Position numbers and translations under genes: made by a program. From Lates calcarifer (Eukaryota; Chordata; Actinopteri; Centropomidae), in contig NC_066848.1 of the NCBI RefSeq assembly GCF_001640805.2, forward strand, positions 22,240,159 through 22,304,158: a DNA stretch of 64,000 nt, in the 5' to 3' direction. This document shows, in pieces, positions 1-12,577 of this stretch (positions are counted from its first letter, which is position 1; every line of letters starts with the position of its first letter). The notes under the pieces are model-generated. The model saw only the letters and a list, made by a program, of their open reading frames with translations. It ran no database searches and had not been told where the DNA came from.

Positions 1-1023
1 TTGCAGGACTTGTTGACAATTTTACTAACAATGGTGATCAACAGTTTGATAGCAGTTTTTCAGATTTTTTTAATATAGGCATGTTAGCTTGATGATAAAT
101 GAAACAACATTGTGTTCAGTTTGAGAAACAGCCACAGAGAGCTGCAGGTCCATCATCACCATCTGCTCATGTTACTACAGTGTCCTTGAAGGTCAAAGCA
201 CACTGATAATTCATAAACTACTAAAAAACTGATAAAACTGAGGGCTGAAGCTATGGAAAGAGAACCCAGGTTGGAACAAACTGAAATTTCTTTTAGGACT
301 ATTTTCCTTCTCCATGCATCTTACAAGTAGATGAAGCTGAAGCACAACTCCAAATATGTATCTCAGACACCATTTTAGTGGTTGCAGGGACCAGTTTTCC
401 ATTTTTGATACAGCTAGGCCAACAGATTCCCCTTGTAAAAATATAGCCTGTTCCTTTAATTCTGCACAATGTCTGTCCACGCTGTGGGCACTAGTGCATT
501 GTTTTCAGCTATGCTTTGTGTTGTGTAGAATCAAGGTACTTTCCATTCCTGTACTCCTATTCAATAAATCTCCAAACCATGGACCTTCAGTCTAAGTGTG
601 TCTAGTGAAAAATCCAGTTCATGAATGGTGAAATGATCAAATGTCTTTGACAATCCTCTCAAAGGGCAGCCCGGTATCCTTAGGAATTACATCCACAGCT
701 TACAATTTACCCACTGCTAATGTTCACTGACAGTTTCTGTTGCAATGCAGGAAATAATTGTATGAAGGTTTGGGTTGATAGTATGTAGGCTTTCATGTGG
801 GAGATACGGGAACACAACTTTGGCACATTGTAACCTTTTAAGTTGAACTTATTGGTAAATGTTTACTGATTTACAACAGTTTGGGCAGTTATAGAGCAAA
901 ATGATCACATAAATGGAAATACTTGGTTCTTTAGCTGCTAAATTCTGACAGCTGAAACTCACTATATGGACGGAAAATACAGCTGAATGAATGGTCACCA
1001 TGGGTATGTCAGCTATGTCAAGA
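1..1023. other. Intergenic, no gene seen
   Basis: Both strands show only short open frames with no recognisable domain. There is no clear repeat end or RNA gene. It reads as ordinary AT-rich fish intergenic DNA. Confidence 0.6.
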
Positions 1024-1743
1024 GCAAAGTCAGAAGTTTACATACTGTACACCTAAGCCAAATAAAAATCAAAAATCAGTTTTGTACAGTTGGATCAGTA
1101 AGGATCACTGCTTTGAGTGTGTCATGGTCAGGATAATACTAGGAAGAATTATTTATTTCAGCTTTTGTTTTTTTCAAGAGTCAAGATTCAATATTTTATT
1201 GCCATACAACTTAGTTGTTACAAATTTGCTTCAGTGTGCTCATGACTGGACAACAGTCGTACCATTATATATAGCACGAAAGAGTAAAAACACAAAAACA
1301 AATAACATATATAACCGTTATATACATCCATGGATGTAAGATGTAAAATACATAATTAAATTAAATACATTAAGTTCTAGTGCAAATAAGAATGGATGGA
1401 TAGTGCTTACCATCCACCCATCCATTATATCTACCACTTACCTGTGAAGGGTTGTGGGGGTCCCGGTTAGACCTTCTCAATGGATGCAGGTCTCATTAAT
1501 TTCCCAGTGAGTCAGTTAATTAGTTTAAGTTGTTAAATTTGAGTCAAACATCTCAGGCAGTCTTCAACAAGCTTCTCGCAATAAGTTGCTGGAATTTTAG
1601 TCCACTCTTCCTGACAGAACAGGTGTAACTGAGTCAGGTTTGTAGTCCCCCCTGATCACATGGACTTTCTCAGTCCTGTCCACAATATCAGAGTGAAGTC
1701 AGAGGTCAGGGCTTGACCATGTTGCCGTTTGACACAACTTTTA
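1024..1743 (-). mobile_element. Older Tc1-like transposon relic, left part (interrupted)
   Basis: Bases 1024-1178 resemble the outer end of the common salmonid/teleost Tc1 family: a CAGAAGTTTACATAC-type start, then a stretch near 1150-1170 that matches its subterminal region. After an interruption, 1499-1743 resumes the same family, including the segment encoding the transposase C-terminal part on the minus strand (CTTCAACAAGCTTC..., TAACTGAGTCAGGTTTG). The family match is from memory. The copy is full of substitutions and is cut at 1743 by a younger Tc1 element; it continues at 3267. No functional protein can be read. Confidence 0.7.
1180..1498. repeat. Insert of unknown family inside the older Tc1 relic
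   Basis: About 320 bp separate two blocks that are contiguous in the remembered Tc1 consensus, so this stretch is probably an insertion. It begins with TCAAGATTCAATATTTTATTG-like sequence, common near ends of fish retroelements, and contains ATCCATCC-type short repeats near 1395-1430. No target duplication was identified and the family is not known. Confidence 0.35.
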
Positions 1744-1746
1744 AAG

Positions 1747-1874
1747 TGTTTATAGTTTGTGTGTGTCCGCAAGAACAAAGACATCTGCATAAGGTCAAAT
1801 GAACATTTTTATTGGTTTGCTGAACTGAAACAAGAAAAAAACAAAAAATGCAATGGTCAAAATTATTAGCCCCC
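1747..1874. repeat. Left inverted repeat of the nested Tc1 element
   Basis: This block is the reverse complement of 3060-3186 with few mismatches. Shared landmarks include GTCCGCAAGAACAAAGAC and TGAACATTTTTATTGG. It lacks the outermost portion present on the right side. Confidence 0.85.
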
Positions 1875-2069
1875 ATGTGATTTTGTGCTTTCAAAACAAA
1901 TTAACTGGGTTTGAAACCACACCTGAGCAATCAATTAGGTTTTAAAACACACCTGAGCAATCAATTAGCACTGTAGCACTTCAAGAAGCAGAGTTAGTAT
2001 CACTTGACCACTTGAATGAAAGGGATACTCCAGGGTTGCTCTATAATCTTCGTAAGAAGCAATATCATC

Positions 2070-3051
<982 letters not shown>

Positions 3052-3059
3052 TTGTCAGA

Positions 3060-3186
3060 GGGCTTATAATTTTGACCATTTTTTGTTTTTTTCTTGTTTC
3101 AGTTCAGCAAACCAATAAAAATGTTCATTTGACCTTATGCAGATGTTGTCTTTGTTCTTGCGGACACACACAAATTATAAACACTT
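3060..3186. repeat. Right inverted repeat of the nested Tc1 element
   Basis: This is the inverted partner of 1747-1874, starting 9 bp after the transposase stop. It is followed by an additional outer segment (3187-3266) that has no partner on the left. Confidence 0.85.
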
Positions 3187-3266
3187 AAGGTTATGGCCCA
3201 TGTCATTGGAAGGATAAGGGTTTTATTTGATTTCATAAGGGGGGCTAATAATTTTGACCTTAATTG

Positions 3267-3405
3267 TATGCTTGGTGTCATGGTCCATTTGGAAGACCCA
3301 TTTGTGACCAATGTTTAACTTCCTGGTTGATGTCTTGAGATGTTGCTTCAAAAAGACATATGAGAATTTTGAAGTATATATGTACAAATGATGCCATGTT
3401 TAAGT
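3267..3405 (-). mobile_element. Older Tc1-like transposon relic, right part
   Basis: This continues the relic interrupted at 1743. On the minus strand it reads ...HKWVFQMDHDTKHT, the second catalytic-Asp motif of Tc1 transposases. The young element therefore landed within or just after this motif. Similarity fades after about 3405. Confidence 0.7.
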
Positions 3406-3747
3406 AGTACAAAATTAATAAAAAGTTAACTAAAGAAAAGAAACTTACTCTAAAGCCCCATAAAGTTTAGGGGAGCTGCAGAGTCCAGTGATAATTCTGA
3501 GCGACTCTTTTCACAACGTCATTTGATATATTATCATAAAAACATTGATTGTAGCCACCTTAACAAGTATTCTAGTTGCCAAACCCTAACCATCCTTCAA
3601 CCGTAGTTTATTTGCTGTAGTGACAGAATATCCTAAATTTGAACTATGCCTTAGCTGTGACGTGTCACATTGCAGAAAGGAAGAATTTTTAAAATGTCAA
3701 CCTTGTGTTTTGCAGAATACTGTCATTCTTGTGTGTGTGTAAATCTT
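3406..3747. other. Intergenic, no gene seen
   Basis: No domain, repeat end or RNA is recognised. It separates the Tc1 nest from the gypsy element. Confidence 0.5.
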
Positions 3748-3752
3748 AATTG
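3748..3752. repeat. Left 5-bp target site duplication of the gypsy element
   Basis: AATTG directly precedes the TGTTA start of the left LTR and is repeated exactly at 7920-7924 after the right LTR. Confidence 0.9.
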
Positions 3753-4145
3753 TGTTATGGTTTGGCTTAGTATGTCTTTGTGTTGTGCTTTTCTCTTTGT
3801 GCTCTCTCTGTTCCACCTCCCTTTTCTGTTCTTTTGCAGAGCTTGTGTGTGGCAGGGGGTGTGGCTGGCTCCTCCTGTTGGCAGCAGAGGCACACCTGAA
3901 TTCACTCAATCTATTCCCTCCACTTTATAAACCCAGCCTTCACTCCTGCTTGCTGCCAGAATATTCCATGCTCTCACTCTGCTTGCAGTTTCCGCAGTGT
4001 ACCTGCGTCAAGATTCTCCTGTGCTCTGCTGCTGAAGAGTTCCTCCTGCCAGCCAGCTCCCTGCCTCTGTATTGTTATTAAAGAACCTTCAGTTCCCACT
4101 CACCAGCGTCTCTGCTTTGGGGTCCTAGACTAGAAGAACCTAACA
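3753..4145 (+). repeat. Left LTR of the gypsy element
   Basis: This 393-bp repeat is nearly identical to 7493-7919. It has TGTTA...TAACA ends, a TTATAAA-like TATA motif near 3925, and TTATTAAAGAACC near the 3' part that may act in polyadenylation. It supplied promoter and RNA-end signals for the element. Confidence 0.92.
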
Positions 4146-4163
4146 GAATATTCTGGCCATAAT

Positions 4164-4760
4164 ATGGACCCTGTAGAGATTGAGCGGGTTGAACAAGCCC
4201 TCAACTCTCAAGGAGCATGTGTGGGACAACATGAGAACGCTCTGAAGGAAGTTATGGATAAGTTGCTCCACCTGGCCTCCAGTATGGCTCTGCTTAACGA
4301 CCATCTGAACCAAGTCTCCACTCAGTTTTCTTCACTGGCAGCTCCTGTCCCTTCTCCGGATCCTCCTGTTCATCCTCCTGCTTCGTCAGCATGGGCCGTG
4401 GCCACGGCTAACTCTCCTGCTTGGCAATCTTTTCATTTATTCTGCAATGAGTTTCATAGAGTTTTTGACCACCTGCTTTAGAGCAAGGAAGCCGGTAACA
4501 GACCTTCTCTCCTTGCGTCAGGGATCTCTTTCTGTTGCGGCTTATTCCATTGACTGCCATATTCTCGCAGCCGAGAGTGGGTGGGATGAAAGGGCCTTAC
4601 AGGGGGTTTAGTGAGGAACTTAAGGATGAGCTAGCTGCTCGGGATGAGACCTCCTCTTTAGAGGAACTAATTTCCTTGGCCCTTCATCTAGATAACCACC
4701 TTTTGTGAGAGACGCATGGAGAGAGTAGCCAGACTGATGGTCCCTCCCCTTCTGTCCAAG
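4164..4760 (+). pseudogene. gag: gag pseudogene of the gypsy element
   Basis: The ATG 18 bp after the left LTR starts MDPVEIERVEQALNSQG, typical of fish gypsy Gag, the structural protein that packages element RNA. The first frame runs to the stop at 4481. Beyond it, the remaining Gag is readable only across frameshifts: [54 protein letters not shown]. Further on, near 4850, EEPMQLG marks the region usually followed by a CCHC zinc knuckle, but I see no intact knuckle. It is non-functional because of the early stop and shifts. Confidence 0.85.
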
Positions 4761-5042
4761 TCCCCTCGGTACCCTGGTCCCATGGAACTTTGTCCACCTC
4801 TGGAGCCACCTTCTTCCAATGCATCTTCCCCGGCTGCCTCATCCTCCTCCAGCAAAGAGGAGCCCATGCAGTTGGGCCCATGCACCATCTACACCCTTAG
4901 TATTAGGTCTCCCCTGGTTCAAGCTCCACAACCCACACATTGACTGGTCCACATTATCCATCTCAAATTGGAGGTTGTCACTCCCACTGTCTGCACTCGG
5001 GCATCCCCACCACCATTTCTGCTCCTGTTCTCCCTAAACTTG

Positions 5043-7492
5043 TAGATCTTGCTTGAGTTCCCCTAGAGTATTATGACCTCCAGGAGGTTTTTAACAAGGA
5101 GAGTGCTCAATCTCTACCACCACACAGGCCTTATGATTGCAGTATTGACCTGTTCCCTGGTGCCCCCTATCCCACCAGCAAGCTCTACAACCTCTCCAGG
5201 CCTGAAAGAGAGGCTATGGAGTCATATATTTCTGACTCATTGGTGGCTGGCCTTATCCATCCATCCTCCTTGGCCATAGGAGCGGGATTCTTTGTGGAAA
5301 AGGACAAGACTCTACGGCCCTGTGTAGACTACAGGGGCTTGAACAAAATCACTATCAAGAACAAGTACCCTCTTCCCCTTATTGACTCTGCTTTTGGTCC
5401 CCTCCACCAGGCCACCATCTTCTCCAAGTTGGACCTATGCAATGCATACCACTTGGTGAGAATTAAGGAGGGGGACGAATGGAAGACTGGGTTCAACACT
5501 TTCCTGGGACATTTTGAGTATCTAGTCATTCCTTTTGGGTTAACCAATGCACCTGCAGTTTTCCAGTGTCTTATTAAGGATGTCCTCTGTGATATGCTCA
5601 ATAGGTTTGTTTTTGTTAGATGATATTTAGATTTTTTTTTTCTTGCACCCCTCAAGAACATGTGCAACATGTCTGGCTTGTTCTTCAGAGACTTTTGAAG
5701 AACTCTTTGTGAAAGCTGAAAAGTGCGAGTTTCATGTTTCTTCTGTCAGTTTTCTGGGCTTTGTGGTGGAAGAGGGGCAGATCAGGTCTGACCCTGCCAA
5801 GATTAAGGCAGTGGTAGAATGGCTCACTTCCACTAATAATGTTCTCTTCTGCTCCTGTGTTGGTGCCATCCCGATCATTCTGTCCAGTTTGTTGTGGAGG
5901 TCGATGCCTTGGACTCTGGTGTTGGGGCAGTCCTGTCCCAACAATCCACCCCTGACCAGAAGCCGCACCCCTGTGCATTCTTCTCTCGCCGTCTTACACC
6001 TGTGGAGAGAAACTATGATGTGGGGAATTGTTGCTGGCACTGGTGCTGACCCTTCAGGAGTAGAGGCACTGGTTGGAGGGCTCAGCTCACCCTTTTGTTG
6101 TATGGACTGACCACAGGTCTTTGTTCCTGGGCCGGTTTAACTTTACTCTCACCTACCGGCCAGGCTCCAGGAATGCCAAGCCTGATGCCCTCTCACGTCA
6201 GTTCTCTCCCCCTGCTGAGGATCCTGCTGAGGACACCATCCTGCCATCTTCCTGTGTAGTGGAAGCAGCCAGGTGGGAGATAGAGCAGTTAGTCCAGGAG
6301 GCCCCTACAGATCATCCAGCCCCTGAGGGTGGTCCACCTAACTGGCTGTTTGTGCCACCACCTGTCCGATCCCCTGTGCTCCAGTGGAGACACACTTCCA
6401 AAGTGGCATGCAACCCTGGTTTTCATCGGACCCTGGCTTTGCTTCGTCAGTGTTTCTGGTGGCCCTCCATGTCCGCTGACACCAAGGAGTTTGTCTCTGC
6501 CTGTTCAGTCTGTGCCCGGAGCAAGTCTTCTCATCGTGCTCCTGCTGGTCTCCTGCACCCCCTTCCTATCCCTCGTCGGCTCTGGTCTCACATTGTGGTA
6601 GACTTTGTCACAGGCTTGCCACTGAAGGTAACAACACCATTTTAACTGTTGTTGACCATCAGTGCACTTTATTCCTCTGTCTAAACTCCCCTCTGCCCTA
6701 GAGACTGCTAGTTTGCTCACCCAGGCTGCATCGTATCCCCCAGGACATTGTGTCTGACAGAGGCCTACAGTTCTCCTCCAGAGTGTGGCAGGCTTTTTGC
6801 CAGGCAGTAGGGGCGTCAGCCAGCCTCTCCTCTGGATACCATGGCCAGACTGAGCAGGCAATTCAAGATCTGGAAGCAGCCCTTCACTGCGTTGCCTCTC
6901 ATCACCCAGCTTCCTGGTCTTCCCACCTTCCCTGGATTGAATATGCCCACAACTCCCTGGTCTGCTCTGCTACAGGTATGTCTCCATTTATGACTGCTAA
7001 TGGCTTCCAGCCCCCACTCTTTCCTGCACAGGAGGCTGAGATGGCAGTTCCCTCGGTGCAGGTGCACCTCTGGCGTGCCCACCAAGTCTGGCGTGAAGCC
7101 GGGGCAGCTCTCACCTGAACAGCGGCTCGGAACCAGAGATTGGCAGACCGTCAACGCTCTCCAGTGTCAGCACCGGCCAGAAGGTCTGGTTTTCCTCCCG
7201 TGATCTTCCTCTCAAGACTCAGTCCCAAAAACTGACTCCCAGGTACATCGGTCCGCACACGATTGAACGCATCATTAACCCCAGCATGGTGAGACTTAAG
7301 CTACCTCCCTCCCTCAATATCCACCCATCTTCATGTTTCACTCCTCAGGACTGCTGCCCACTGTGTGCTCCAGTTGAACCCCCTCCACCCCCCCGGATCA
7401 TCGACAACCACCCTGCATTTACTGTCCGGCAGCTGTTGGATGTACGGAGGCAGGGTCAAGGTTTCCAATTCTTGGTGAATTGGGAGGAGTAC
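5043..7492 (+). pseudogene. pol: pol pseudogene: RT, RNase H, integrase, chromodomain
   Basis: Reverse transcriptase is clearest at 5216-5623: [43 protein letters not shown]. The catalytic LDD remains in the DNA just after 5610 but is out of frame, and a stop follows immediately. The thumb (AEKCEF...FLGFVV) is at 5718-5830. A deletion then joins it to RNase H ([16 protein letters not shown], near 5895), with another deletion before [18 protein letters not shown] (6121-6176). Integrase has a zinc domain ([11 protein letters not shown]) in which the usual HPG reads NPG, then VVDFVTGLP and, in another frame, [11 protein letters not shown] chromodomain core ([15 protein letters not shown]) stops 1-2 codons before the right LTR. 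Numerous frameshifts and deletions rule out function. Confidence 0.9.
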
Positions 7493-7919
7493 TGTTATAG
7501 TTTGGCTTAGTATGTCTTTGTGTTGTGCTTTTCTCTTTGTGCTCTCTCTGTTCCCCCTCCCTTTTCTGTTCTTTTGCAGAGCTTGTGTTCGGCAGGGGGT
7601 GTGGCTGGCTCCTCCTGTTGGCAGCAGAGGCACACCTGAATTCACTCAATCTATTCCCTCCACCTTATAAGCCCAGCCTTCACTCCTGCTTGCTGCCAGA
7701 ATATTCCATGCTCTCATTCTGTGTGCAGTTTCTGCAGTGTACCTGTGTCAAGATTCTCCTGTGCTCCTGTGAAGACTTCCTCCTGCCAGCCAGCTCCCTG
7801 CCTCCCCTGTCTTGCTTTTTGTTCTGGTTTTTGGACTGTATTGTTAAAGAACCTTCAGTTCCCACTCACCAGTGTGTGCGTGTCTCTGCTTTGGGGTCCT
7901 AGACTAGAAGATCCTAACA
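7493..7919 (+). repeat. Right LTR of the gypsy element
   Basis: This 427-bp copy matches 3753-4145. It carries extra bases near 7803-7840 and near 7873 relative to the left LTR. It abuts chromodomain codons, with only a short purine run (GGGAGGAG) before it. Confidence 0.92.
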
Positions 7920-7924
7920 AATTG
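7920..7924. repeat. Right 5-bp target site duplication of the gypsy element
   Basis: AATTG is identical to 3748-3752. Confidence 0.9.
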
Positions 7925-8818
7925 AAGTTGTGAACTTTACTTTAAAAAAACAAACAAAAAAAACTCATTTCAATGAAAAAACATCCTAATGGGTTTAACT
8001 GTACTGCTGGTCTGGATCACATTTAACTATATTTGCCTCAATTTGTGTGTTCCTCATTCTGAAATGACTCCACCAGACACATGGGCTTTGGAAATCCTGT
8101 GTGCTACTAAGAAAACAGTTCAGTGGTCACAGATGTTAAAGGGGTTGTGGATGAACGCTTGCAGATGACTAATTTGTGCCACTGTTTTTGAACTGGAAGA
8201 AAGAACTTTTTTGTAGACTCATCTCAGGTTTTTGTTATCCTGCTTGACTGACCTCTGCAGCAGCTTAGGCTGTAAACACCTGACCCTAATCAGCTTTAGC
8301 AATAAATCCTATCACTTGAACGGCATAAAATCCAAGCATGAAAATTATATCAGAGTTGGTTGTATCCTCTTTTTCCCTTTCTGATGCAAGCCTTTTCTTT
8401 TTTTCAGTTTTTTTTTTTTTTTTTTGTTGCCTTCCTTGACTCAAAACATCTCAACCACAAAAGTGACCCACTACAGCAGAACCCGCCCTGTCTTCCCCAA
8501 ACACTGTAATTACTTCTTGCTAATGTTTCAAGAGATATTTTCCCTTTGACAGCCTCACTCTTCATTCTGAAATGGCACATGATCTTAGTTGTGGCGCTCT
8601 TGACTAAAGAGGGAATAGATAGTTGGTGGAGATGCTGAGCTACAGTTAGGCTCATAGACAAACTATCTGGTCTATTACAGCCTAAGTTTGGTCTCAAAGT
8701 CTCCATTATTTTTGCTACCTTCATGTTCTATGCCAGTGTTGAGCATCTTACCAATTGTTTGGTTCTGCATTAAATATTTCACAAGATTTCTTGGATAAAC
8801 CTTTATTACCAATAGCCA
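7925..8818. other. Intergenic, no gene seen
   Basis: A minus-strand open frame at 8404-8724 ends in a poly(A) run (poly-T at 8409-8424 on the plus strand), so a minus-strand retrotransposed piece is possible. I do not recognise its protein. Nothing else is supported. Confidence 0.45.
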
Positions 8819-9060
8819 ATAGTGGAGGAAGTGTTTGTATCACACGAGCGAAAGTAGCAGACTCCATTAAAAGTAAAAGTTCTTCATATTACTAAAGCCA
8901 AAGTTATAGCTGCAATTTGTACTTGAAATATCAAAAGTACTTATAGCCATAGAATATGTATGTATATTGTATTCATAGATCAGTATCTCTGTAGCATTTT
9001 ACTGTTGCAGCAGCTTGAGGTGAAGTTTATCACAAAGATTTAATACACAAAGACTTCACT
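8819..9060. repeat. Ancient teleost interspersed repeat (AAGTAAAAGT family)
   Basis: It contains GTGGAGGAAGTG, AAAGTAGCAGACTCCATTA, AAAAGTAAAAGTTCTTCAT and later motifs in the order of a very common fish repeat. It is heavily diverged. A second copy lies at 32866-33030. The family match is from memory. Confidence 0.5.
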
Positions 9061-9122
9061 TTGATGATGTGATGAGTTTTTTCTGCAAAAAAAGTTCAAT
9101 TATCTAGATATTTTTTTAATTA

Positions 9123-9406
9123 CAGTTGCCTCACAAAACTATTTAGACCCAAGTATTTTTGCACACTTGTAATGATGTAATTTTAATCAGGTAAAAGTCA
9201 CACTGTTTCCCATCACTCTAAACAAGTAAGAGCACATTTTGAAATTGCAAATGTATTAAAAATGACAAACTGAATCTTCCATTTACAAATTATATACTAT
9301 GAAAATTAGTATACACAAAAATGGCAAGTTGACCCATTTAAAATGACATCTTCAACAGTAAGGTGTGCAAAAAGTGAAGGGCTTTCAACACTTTCTGAAG
9401 CCACTG
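9123..9406. mobile_element. Tc1/mariner-type MITE
   Basis: The ends are CAGTTGCCTCA... and ...TTTCTGAAGCCACTG, imperfect inverted termini starting CAGT, flanked by TA on both sides (9121-9122 and 9407-9408). The internal GCAAATGTATTAAAAATGAC segment resembles fish Tc1-derived non-autonomous elements. It has no coding capacity and would need a Tc1 transposase in trans. Confidence 0.7.
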
Positions 9407-9588
9407 TATTTGTTATTTTCAAAGTTTAACTGATGGTAAAAATAAAAAAGTGCTTTGATAAACATCTTTTTTTGTAATAAGAACTCTTTGGTAAACTGGG
9501 ATCTTCTTTTTGCCGGGACATTTTTAGTTGGTGTTAATCAGCTGCTTTCCTGTAAGTGACTTCAGTGGCACTGAGTAGATGTAAGGCC

Positions 9589-9712
9589 TTGTGATGGACT
9601 ACCGATCTGTCCAGGGTGTACCGCGCCTCTCGCCCAATATCAGCTAGGATAGGTTCCCGCTCCCCCGCATCCTTTAACGGATAAGCAGTATAGATAATGG
9701 ATGGATGGATGT
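9589..9712 (+). repeat. Teleost repeat 3' portion ending in (ATGG)n
   Basis: This is the familiar fish sequence with TGTCCAGGGTGTACC, GCCTCTCGCCCAAT, GTCAGCTAGGATAGG-like blocks ending in GGATAAGCAGTATAGA and ATGGATGGATGG. A longer diverged copy is at 18273-18500. The simple-repeat tail suggests a retroposed origin; the parent family is not established here. Confidence 0.6.
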
Positions 9713-10089
9713 GGTTGTTATGGTTGTTTACTGAGAGTTGATTAAGGAATGGGAAACAGGTGAGCAGGGGGGTGTGGCAAGTCGTTGACTAAGGGAGGAA
9801 AGTTTGAGGACATCTAGTGAGTGGATGGAGAATGGCAGGACAGAAAGTATAAACTGGCCTGAGACAGATATCCTGACAGGATGTAGCATGTCCTGTCTGA
9901 CCTCACCAAAGGAAATGAGTACAGTGAATTTAGTGCTTTCCATTACAGCTGCACAAGTCACCTTGAACTGTTGAAGCAACTGTATTGTCTTTTAGGTCAT
10001 TCAAGTAGGTCATGATTGACTAATCCTTGAAACATTTCATTAAGCTGCTCTCATACAGAAATTAACCATTATAATTATTAAAGGCTTTG

Positions 10090-10513
10090 GTTTAGGGTTT
10101 TGGGCTGGATTGTCTGGAAAACAGGACAGGAAGCAGACCAGGAATGAGAGTAAATCCAGGCAGACTGAGTTCAGGGTCTTGAGCTGGTGTTTGGATGAAC
10201 CGGTAAGCTAGATGAAAAGATGGGAATGAATTTGGGACAAACAGAAACAGGGATTAACAAGGTTTCAAAAAGGCAAAACATGACCAAAAAATACACTGAT
10301 AAAACTGATGATCTGGTAGAGAGCAGAATGGTCTTTATTTACTGCAGAGTCTTAGTGAGATGATGAGTTGATCAGAAACAGGTGCTGGGTGGAGAGGCTG
10401 ACACACACACACACACAGAATGACAAAGCAGGGACAAAGAAGAAACACAAGTGAGCGGAGCACTGAGTAGAAACACAAGGAGCAAAGGGAGAAGAAATGC
10501 AAGTATCCTAACA
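10090..10513 (-). repeat. Partial LTR-like sequence, minus strand
   Basis: Read on the minus strand it starts TGTTAGGATACTTGC, like other fish gypsy LTRs in this window, and contains a pyrimidine-rich start and a TAAATAAAG polyadenylation-like motif (near 10335). I find no matching ...CCTAACA end and no target duplication, so it is probably a truncated solo LTR. A short (AC)n run lies at about 10401-10417. Confidence 0.4.
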
Positions 10514-12246
10514 AGACAAGCTTTTAAAGTTGTGTAAATGGAGTCAGTCACTAAAGTCAGATTCTGCTGAGACAGCTAATCCTAATTTTTTTTTTTCAAG
10601 AAGTAGCTGAGTTATTTCACCAATCACTGCATGAAAAAGTAATCAGTTATTAGGGAGAGTAACTTTTGGTTTACATTTAAATGTCTGCTTCAGTTCTCTT
10701 ATTAATGCACACAAAGCCATATTATTTTGGTGCTGCTGAGCCTGTGGTATGGAGTGGAGCAAGACAGCTGTCAAATTTGGTCTTTCACTGTCCATTATCA
10801 CTATGATGAAGTACTGAGACAATAAAACATGACTGACATGCTTTCATAGATCTATTTATTGTATCCTCAACAGCACTAAGTCAGCAATACTGTTTTGGCA
10901 AAAGAATGACCTGTTTCTCAGACATTGGACTGTAGGCCTGATGAAATAAAAGTGATTTACAAAAACAGAAACACTGATACTGTCAAGAAAGGTTGAGATC
11001 TAAATGGCCCCACTGCCAAAAAACTGGACTAATGCTAAAATCTCAACACAAAAGTAAGATGCACAATGCTTTTAAAAGCGATTTACTGAAATTAATCGGT
11101 ATATTATGTGATTTGTTACAGAGTTTTGGATGTCATGATGACTAATGAAAAGTGGGGATGGAACATGTTGAGACACGTCTGTGTCAGAAAGTCCCCAACA
11201 GCCTGCAAAGGCCAAAAGGGAAAGTGAGTAATTATACTAAGCAGTATGAAGAGAGAGTGTAAAACTAAAATGTGATTTGAACAAATGATTGTAATCATGG
11301 CTGAAGAGAATATTGTACTAATAATTATTGGATTTGAACATATTAATGATACTAATATATGAGAAGTAAATATAATATAAAATAGAGAAACAGTACTTGA
11401 GCTGAGCAATTGGTCATATTGGGAAATGTTGCTGTAATATCAAATGATTACATCATCCTAACAGACACACCGAGTGCAAGTTGGTGTGTAAAAGAGAGAG
11501 AGTGGCCAAAATAGATCAAATAGACCAATTTGACCAGCCTCAGCTCGTAGACCAGGTTCAGTGAGTGAAATTCAGCTTCAACCCATAAACATAACAGATC
11601 CTTGGGGCTTACAAAACCACAAAAGCCACAAAATTTTATCCTAGCACCATACCAAGTGCACAGATCCATAAGAGGAGAACTGCTGTTAACAGGTGTGATT
11701 GGTGACTGTATCTGACTCAGAGGGGCTCAGTCAAGTGCAGCTCTAGTGGAAGGAGGGCATCTGAATGAAGGCAGTGAGTGGCTAGGTGAGTCTCCTTGAC
11801 ACAAGCTTAAATAGCCTCAGAAACGATAGGTTAGATATTTTTCTCTCTATTGCTGAAGGCTCAGAACCTTTGAATAGAGAGCTGGTCAAGGCCACCTGCA
11901 CAGGGTTATCCTGGCGATCTAACAAGACACATAAACACCCATAAAAACTGAGCACCATATTAGCATATTATTCTTCTATTACTGCATGCTGACCCACAGT
12001 CTTTTATTTAGTATTTTGCTAATTAGTTGTCTGAAGGCCACACAATGTAGAGAAACATCATATATCATAAGGGGTGCCTCACATTGCAAGTACAAGATGT
12101 GAAAACAGTGATATGGAAAAAAGATAGCTGAGAGCATTGGGATGAATTTGAGGTATATGATGATAGTGTATGATAATAAAATTTGTCAGTGTCTGGCAGT
12201 GGGAGTTGTATAAATGGCACAGCAAAGAAGGATCTCCCACATCATT
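10514..12246. other. Intergenic, no gene seen
   Basis: Only short frames without domains occur. No repeat end could be placed with confidence. Confidence 0.5.
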
Positions 12247-12577
12247 CAGTAGAGCCATGGTTCCCAACCTGGGGGCCAGAGATCACAGGGGGTGCGCAGA
12301 GCTTTGTCTGCTCTGAGGATGTGACGTTATCAAAATTATATTTGTGTATATTAAATTTAAAAAATCCCAATAACACACCTAATTGGATAATAAAAAAATC
12401 AGTATAAACCAAATTAAAACATATTTTTTGCCCACATTTAAATTTATTAAGCTACTTATTACCGACACCTCTGTGACCTCTGAACTTCTGTTCAGTCTCA
12501 TCAGGTCAGCTGGCACCTACCTGGTTAATTCATCCCTGATCGTTTTGCTCCTGTCAGCATTTTAGGAATAAAATACC

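Larger units (their letters stand above)
3753..7919 (+). mobile_element. Ty3/gypsy LTR retrotransposon (chromodomain type), degraded
   Basis: This is a full-length insertion bounded by two LTRs (3753-4145, 7493-7919) that begin TGTTA and end TAACA, with a perfect AATTG target duplication. The order gag, reverse transcriptase, RNase H, integrase, chromodomain identifies Ty3/gypsy of the chromovirus type common in fish. It moved by reverse transcription of its RNA and integration. Every gene is broken by frameshifts and internal deletions. The LTRs differ at roughly 4 % of sites by eye, plus two indels in which the right LTR is longer, so the insertion is moderately old. Confidence 0.93.
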
